Shown here piece by piece: positions 15,002 to 18,498 of a stretch of 18,498 nt of DNA (position 1 is its first letter; every line of letters starts with the position of its first letter). The stretch covers positions 1-18,498 of the forward strand of contig JAESUE010000193.1 in NCBI GenBank assembly GCA_016763235.1, written 5' to 3'. Source of the stretch: Pseudomonadales bacterium. Its GTDB lineage: Bacteria; Pseudomonadota; Gammaproteobacteria; Pseudomonadales; UBA3067. A program made the translations under genes and the position numbers. Under the pieces are notes generated by a model. It did not search any database and was not told where the DNA came from. It was given only the letters and a program-made list of their open reading frames with translations.

Positions 15002-17033
15002 TTAGGCTATTTCAGGCAGTTTAAAGCCCGCTACAGATCCTTTCAGGCTGGTTGCCTGGTCAGCCAAGTGACCGATCGACTTCGCGGTTGCGGTTGTACC
15101 AGAAGATGTCTGCGAAGTGATTTCCTGGATAACATTCATCGTGTTGGAAATATGACCCGCAGATGCGGCCTGCTGCCTTGCAGCGTTAGAGATGTTCTGG
15201 ATCAATGACGCCAAACTACTGGAAACCGACTCGATCTCTTCCAGTGCCACACCCGCATCCTGGGTTAGTTTTGCACCGTTTACCACTTCAGACGTAGTGT
15301 CTTCCATGGATATTACCGCTTCGTTTGTATCAGACTGGATCGTAGTTACCAGTGCTTCGATCTGCTTGGTTGCCGCTGATGAGCGTTCCGCAAGGCGCTG
15401 TACTTCATCCGCAACCACCGCGAAACCACGACCGGCTTCACCCGCCATCGATGCCTGAATTGCAGCATTCAGTGCGAGGATGTTTGTTTGGTCTGCGATA
15501 TCGTTGATCAAGGCAACGATATCACCGATTTCCTGAGAACTTTCTCCCAAACGTTTGATACGTTTCGAGGTGTCTTGAATCTGTTCGCGAATCGTATTCA
15601 TACCGTGGATTGTGTTCTGTACAACTTGTGCACCACTGGCCGCAATTTCCACCGATCTTTCCGCAACCGCTGATGACTCGGCAGCGTTAGAAGATACCTG
15701 GTCAATTGAAACCGCCATTTCGTTAACCGCCGCAGATGCTCCTGCAATTTCTTGTGCTTGGTGTTCAGAGGCTTCTGCAAGCTGCATCGCTGTCGCTTGG
15801 GTTTCCTGTGCTGCCGAAGATACCTGCACTGCCGTATCGTTTATCGCCTCTACCAGAACACGCATTTGGTCGATTGCAAAATTGATGGAATCTGCGATAG
15901 CACCCGTAAAGTTCTCTGATACCGTTGCTTTTACGGAGAGGTCACCGTCTGCAAGGTTACCAATTTCATCTAGCAGCCTAAGGATAGCCTCTTGGTTTTC
16001 TTCGTTTTCTGATTCCGCTGAAGCGTGACGTAAACGCGCGCTTCTAATAATTCGCAAACCAATTAAAAGTGCAATAAATGCAGCGCCAACTGCAGCCAAC
16101 ACCCGCAGTGTTTGAGGCCATGCCTTCATTGGCCATGCTACCAAACTTGGCTGAAAGTGCTGTGGAGGAAGAAAGAAGATCTTTTGAATCCGTAAAGATA
16201 TTGTCTGCCGCACTTTTTATTTCAAGCAGCTTTGGCGAGTTTTCAAGAATTTGATCTACGTTTTCGTTTACAAAACTAAATGATTCAGAAATATCAACCA
16301 GGTATTCTTTTGCTTCAGTGTTACGTACCGCTCTAATTCCTAGTTCTTTATCACCTTTAATCATTGCATTTAATACATCACCAAATCGCCCCGCATCTCT
16401 GCCAAAGTTATCGGCAGCCATAACAGACTCTTCACCACCTGAGAGTACGTTCGCAACACTTCGTGCAATACGCTCAGCAATCCAGCTTTGCTCTTGGGCA
16501 ATCTGAATGATTTCTCTTGATGCCCGGTTGGTGACTAGTACATCTACCACATCAATGTAATCCGTTTGTAGTAGAGGGATCGTTTCGTTTAATGTTTTCG
16601 CCACACTGTGTAGCTTAAGTACTGTTTCTTTACCTTGGGTAATAACGGTTGAACTACTGTTCACTCTGTCCCAAACAGCTTGTACTGTTTCCATTTCAGC
16701 TTGTGCAATGGAAGGGCTGCCTCCAATACCTATCATTGGGTCGCCATCTTTTATTCGCGACCAACGTTGCGCGAAATCACGTCGAGCCTGAAGTAACTGG
16801 TCAAATGCTTCAGCATTGCCCGCTGCAGCTTCCGTCGCATTTTTTGCAATACGCTGTGAGAGTACGCGTAACTCACTCGCTTGCTCGCTATATAATCTGG
16901 ATTCCTCACCTCTTACACCCACCTGGTAGAAATTAAGAAACATAAGAATAAAAAATGCAATCATCAATACCACGAGAAGTGGAATAGAACGATTGGATTC
17001 GATATTGGGTATCGCTCCTGCTTGAGGCTTCAT
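15002..17033 (-). pseudogene. pilJ: pilJ, type IV pilus chemoreceptor, broken by a frameshift
   Basis: Encodes a PilJ methyl-accepting chemoreceptor in two overlapping frames: 16044-17033 (N-terminal part) and 15002-16213 (C-terminal part). Rejoined near 16124 they give about 676 residues, matching P. aeruginosa PilJ (about 682). Rejoined order: cytoplasmic start; TM1 about 17-38; periplasmic sensor about 39-305; TM2 about 308-329 ('TLRVLAAVGAAFIALLIGL'); HAMP-like region about 330-393; methyl-accepting signalling coiled coil with the tip 'NDIADQTNILALNAAIQAS' (from about 510) and 'AGRGFAVVADEVQRLAERS' (from about 532). The ATG (complement 17031-17033) has AGGAG 7 nt upstream. As written, the N-terminal product ends after TM1 and the sensor, with a nonsense tail and no signalling domain. 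The second frame opens with GTG at 16213 without a ribosome binding site. Real mutation or sequence error cannot be told from here. Confidence 0.9.
16111..16135 (-). other. likely position of the pilJ frameshift
   Basis: The N-terminal frame is convincing through 'KFGSMANE' and the C-terminal frame from 'AWPQTLRVL', so the break lies about here. Moving between frames needs a net +1 skip: one surplus base (for example one of the two C at 16123-16124), or a loss of two or five bases. ATGGCC occurs twice, 15 bp apart (minus strand), which could promote slippage. The overlap in which the break could formally lie is 16044-16213. Confidence 0.75.
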
Positions 17034-17053
17034 AGTTTGGCTCCTGGCCGGTA

Positions 17054-17092
17054 GTTAAATGCTAATGTTAAATGCTGACGTTAAATAGGCTA
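17054..17092. repeat. three 13-bp tandem units upstream of pilJ
   Basis: Units at 17054-17066, 17067-17079 and 17080-17092 each begin GTTAAAT. The first two share GTTAAATGCT and the third diverges after GTTAAAT. On the coding (minus) strand this is a 13-nt-spaced series of ATTTAAC, ending just before the pilJ ribosome binding site (AGGAG about 17041-17045). It may be slippage-made or an array of binding sites in the leader. Confidence 0.8.
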
Positions 17093-17340
17093 AAAATTAT
17101 TCCTGTAACAAGTGTAGTGAATATATTCAAATTGATAGGGGTAGTTACAGATTGTTAACTAAATTATTTTCCAGCATGGATGATATTGGGAATGTAATGC
17201 GAGGGAAGTTCTTACAAGGAAAAATATCTTGCTCTGGCGAGAGAGGTAAATGTTTTGTTTTTGGGGAGAGAAGGGGAGGTATAAACCCCTCGCATTCGAT
17301 ATAATATTTTCTGTCGTTACTCAGCGCGTGCTCAAGTTTT

Positions 17341-17373
17341 AACGCAATCTGAACTCTTGCAGAGTTCACTGAG
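17341..17373 (+). repeat. 33-bp dispersed repeat, copy 3 (pilI-pilJ gap)
   Basis: Same orientation as copies 1 and 2; four differences from copy 1. In this copy the centre forms a perfect hairpin: TGAACTC (17350-17356), loop TTGCA, GAGTTCA (17362-17368). In copies 1 and 2 the same arms are partly mismatched. The extension GTTGC (17376-17380) is shared with copy 1. Confidence 0.85.
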
Positions 17374-17460
17374 TAGTTGCAATCTCCTCTGTGTAAAAGA
17401 GATTCTTTAGCGAGGGTTATACGCGAATGGCCGAATTATATTTTTCTTTAGAATAAATTC

Positions 17461-18000
17461 TTATGACGCAACATTGATAAAATCGGGGTCTTCGGAAAGC
17501 CTATATGGACTAAAGACACGCCAAGTTTCTCCGTCTCTTGAGTACGAGCCAGTGATATAGGGTGCGGTTTTATTGTTTTCTTCAGAGATTTCTTCTGAGT
17601 AATCATCGGTATCAAAGTGCTGCATTCCATATACTTTATCGACAATAACGCCGCTGTATAGCGTGTTCTTTTCAATAACAAGCAATCGGCGCGTTTTAAT
17701 ATTGGCCTTTTTGTCGCTGTTTAGGAAACTTAATAAGTCCAAAACAGGCAGTAGTTTGCCACGAACATTAGCAACACCACGAAGCCATTTTTTCACACCG
17801 GGAACGCTTGTATAAGCGGGGATTTGTAAAATTTCTGCAGTTTCATTTAATGGCGCAACATAGTTTTTCCCTTCCAGGCTAAAGCCAATGCCACTCCAGT
17901 ATTTTTTAAGCTCTTCTGTTTTTGGCAGGCCTGTTGATGTTTCTTTGCAGCGTGAAGAATAATCATGCAGTGTTCGGTAGGCGGCGTTTACTTTGCTCAT
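17461..18000 (-). CDS. pilI: PilI, CheW-like coupling protein of the Pil-Chp system
   Basis: A 179-residue cytoplasmic CheW-domain protein, the main coupler between PilJ and ChpA. The CheW fold spans about 37-165. It shows 'VAPLNETAEILQIP' (48-61) and the hallmark 'GVANVRGKLLPVLDLLSFL' (75-93), then 'GVIVDKVYGM' in the second half. The length equals that of P. aeruginosa PilI to within a residue or two. The ATG is the complement of 17998-18000. AAGGG overlaps the pilH stop and lies about 9 nt upstream, and the pilH-pilI gap is 12 nt, so the two are translationally linked. A 427-bp gap to pilJ follows. Confidence 0.94.
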   Translation of the reverse strand: MSKVNAAYRTLHDYSSRCKETSTGLPKTEELKKYWSGIGFSLEGKNYVAPLNETAEILQIPAYTSVPGVKKWLRGVANVRGKLLPVLDLLSFLNSDKKANIKTRRLLVIEKNTLYSGVIVDKVYGMQHFDTDDYSEEISEENNKTAPYITGSYSRDGETWRVFSPYRLSEDPDFINVAS

Positions 18001-18012
18001 GTTTATAGGCCC

Positions 18013-18375
18013 TTACGAGGATAACGCATTTTCAATAGTTTTGATTAATGTGGACTCTTCAACGGGTTTAATCAGGTAGTCTGTAGCGCCTTGTCTTTTA
18101 CCCCAAACGCGGTCAGTTTCTTGATCTTTGGTTGTTACCATGATGACTGGAATATGGGCTGTTTGATCATTTTTGGTTAACTGGCGTGTTGCTTGAAAGC
18201 CATTTAACCCAGGCATAACAACATCCATCAGCACCAAGTCGGGTAATTCTTTTTGCGCAACATTTACCCCATTCGCGCCATCAGTGGCTTCAATGACTTC
18301 ATGGCCATGTTTTTCCAGAATAGATTTTAGTTTGAACATTTCGGTGGGCGAGTCATCAATGATAAGTACACGCAT
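18013..18375 (-). CDS. pilH: PilH, single-domain response regulator
   Basis: A 120-residue stand-alone CheY-like receiver phosphorylated by ChpA. In P. aeruginosa PilH is linked to pilus retraction and acts as a phosphate sink. Conserved residues are visible: Asp7 and Asp8 in 'IIDDSP', acceptor Asp51 in 'LVLMDVVMPG', Thr81/Thr82 in 'IMVTTKDQETDRVWGKRQG' and Lys103 in 'DYLIKP'. The 'TTKDQETDRVWGKRQGA' stretch identifies PilH rather than a generic CheY. There is no output domain. The ATG is the complement of 18373-18375, with AGGA about 8 nt upstream on the minus strand. It sits 48 nt after pilG and 12 nt before pilI. Confidence 0.96.
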   Translation of the reverse strand: MRVLIIDDSPTEMFKLKSILEKHGHEVIEATDGANGVNVAQKELPDLVLMDVVMPGLNGFQATRQLTKNDQTAHIPVIMVTTKDQETDRVWGKRQGATDYLIKPVEESTLIKTIENALSS

Positions 18376-18423
18376 GTTTTTTTCCTGTCGTTTGGGTGTT
18401 GATTAAGAAGCTGTAAGAGGCCG

Positions 18424-18498
18424 CTATCTTTGGGCGTGATCTCTGATAGCCCCCAGTAATTCATCTTTACTAAAGGGTTTCGTTAAATATTGATCAGA
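18424..18498 (-). CDS. pilG: PilG, response regulator, C-terminal end only (cut by window edge)
   Basis: The last 24 codons and TAG stop (complement of 18424-18426) of a receiver domain run off the window. The visible residues begin 'SDQYLTKPFSKDELLGAI' and match the C-terminus of P. aeruginosa PilG. The Lys in 'LTKPF' is the conserved receiver lysine. PilG is phosphorylated by ChpA and promotes pilus extension (family knowledge). The rest of the gene and any promoter lie outside. Confidence 0.88.
   Translation of the reverse strand, partial: SDQYLTKPFSKDELLGAIRDHAQR

Larger units (their letters stand above)
17034..17460. other. 427-bp non-coding gap between pilI and pilJ
   Basis: AT-rich and unusually long for this tightly packed cluster. 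It holds the pilJ ribosome binding site, three 13-bp tandem units (17054-17092), a hairpin TAGTTA/TAACTA (17142-17147 with 17156-17161), a hairpin AGGGG/CCCCT (17272-17276 with 17286-17290) and copy 3 of the 33-bp repeat. A 74-codon minus-strand frame (17145-17369) starts with GTG inside the repeat, has no correctly spaced ribosome binding site and resembles nothing I know, so I do not call it. A separate pilJ promoter may be here, but I found no clear -35/-10 pair. Confidence 0.6.

Noticed and set aside
15612..16028. 138-codon plus-strand ORF opposite the pilJ signalling domain
   Set aside because: It is the complement of an Ala/Ser-rich coiled coil; no independent coding evidence.
17145..17369. 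74-codon minus-strand ORF in the pilI-pilJ gap
   Set aside because: It starts with GTG inside the dispersed repeat, has no properly placed ribosome binding site, shows proline-rich low-complexity translation and no recognisable family.

Overview
The window reads as chromosome of a gammaproteobacterium. The closest match I recognise is the Pseudomonas/Cellvibrio-like group, because gene order and protein motifs follow the Pseudomonas aeruginosa pilGHIJK-chpABC ... rsmE-bioA neighbourhood. The genus is not determinable by eye; a marine cellvibrionad is a guess. No rRNA, tRNA, CRISPR array, integrase or transposase was seen.

Layout. (1) Positions 1-1990, plus strand: a YedI/DUF808 membrane protein, then an AT-rich orphan ORF and a small GFA-type zinc-binding protein. 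The last two are separated by a 50-bp site with the architecture of an integron attC site, so this stretch looks like a small accessory insertion. (2) 2078-5186, housekeeping: a CvfB/YitL-type S1 RNA-binding protein on minus, divergent from bioA (biotin synthesis) and rsmE (16S rRNA m3U1498 methyltransferase) on plus. (3) 5265-18498, minus strand: the Pil-Chp chemosensory system that controls type IV pilus twitching and surface sensing. Reading in the direction of transcription the order is pilG (only its last 24 codons are in the window), pilH, pilI, pilJ, pilK, chpA, chpB, chpC.

How they work together (family knowledge). PilJ is the transmembrane receptor and PilI and ChpC are CheW-like couplers. 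PilK (CheR) and ChpB (CheB) methylate and demethylate the receptor. ChpA is a very large histidine kinase with many phosphotransfer modules, and PilG and PilH are the response regulators acting on the pilus extension and retraction motors.

Unusual points. pilJ is split by a net one-base frameshift near 16124, exactly before its second membrane segment. A 33-bp repeat occurs three times in the same orientation: two copies flank chpC and one lies in an abnormally long 427-bp gap between pilI and pilJ. chpA carries a recent-looking ~70-residue tandem duplication in an acidic linker, plus two phosphotransfer modules lacking the histidine. A 13-bp unit is repeated three times just upstream of the pilJ ribosome binding site. 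I saw no wholly new multi-gene system; the best leads are the repeat family, the attC-like junction and the pilJ break.
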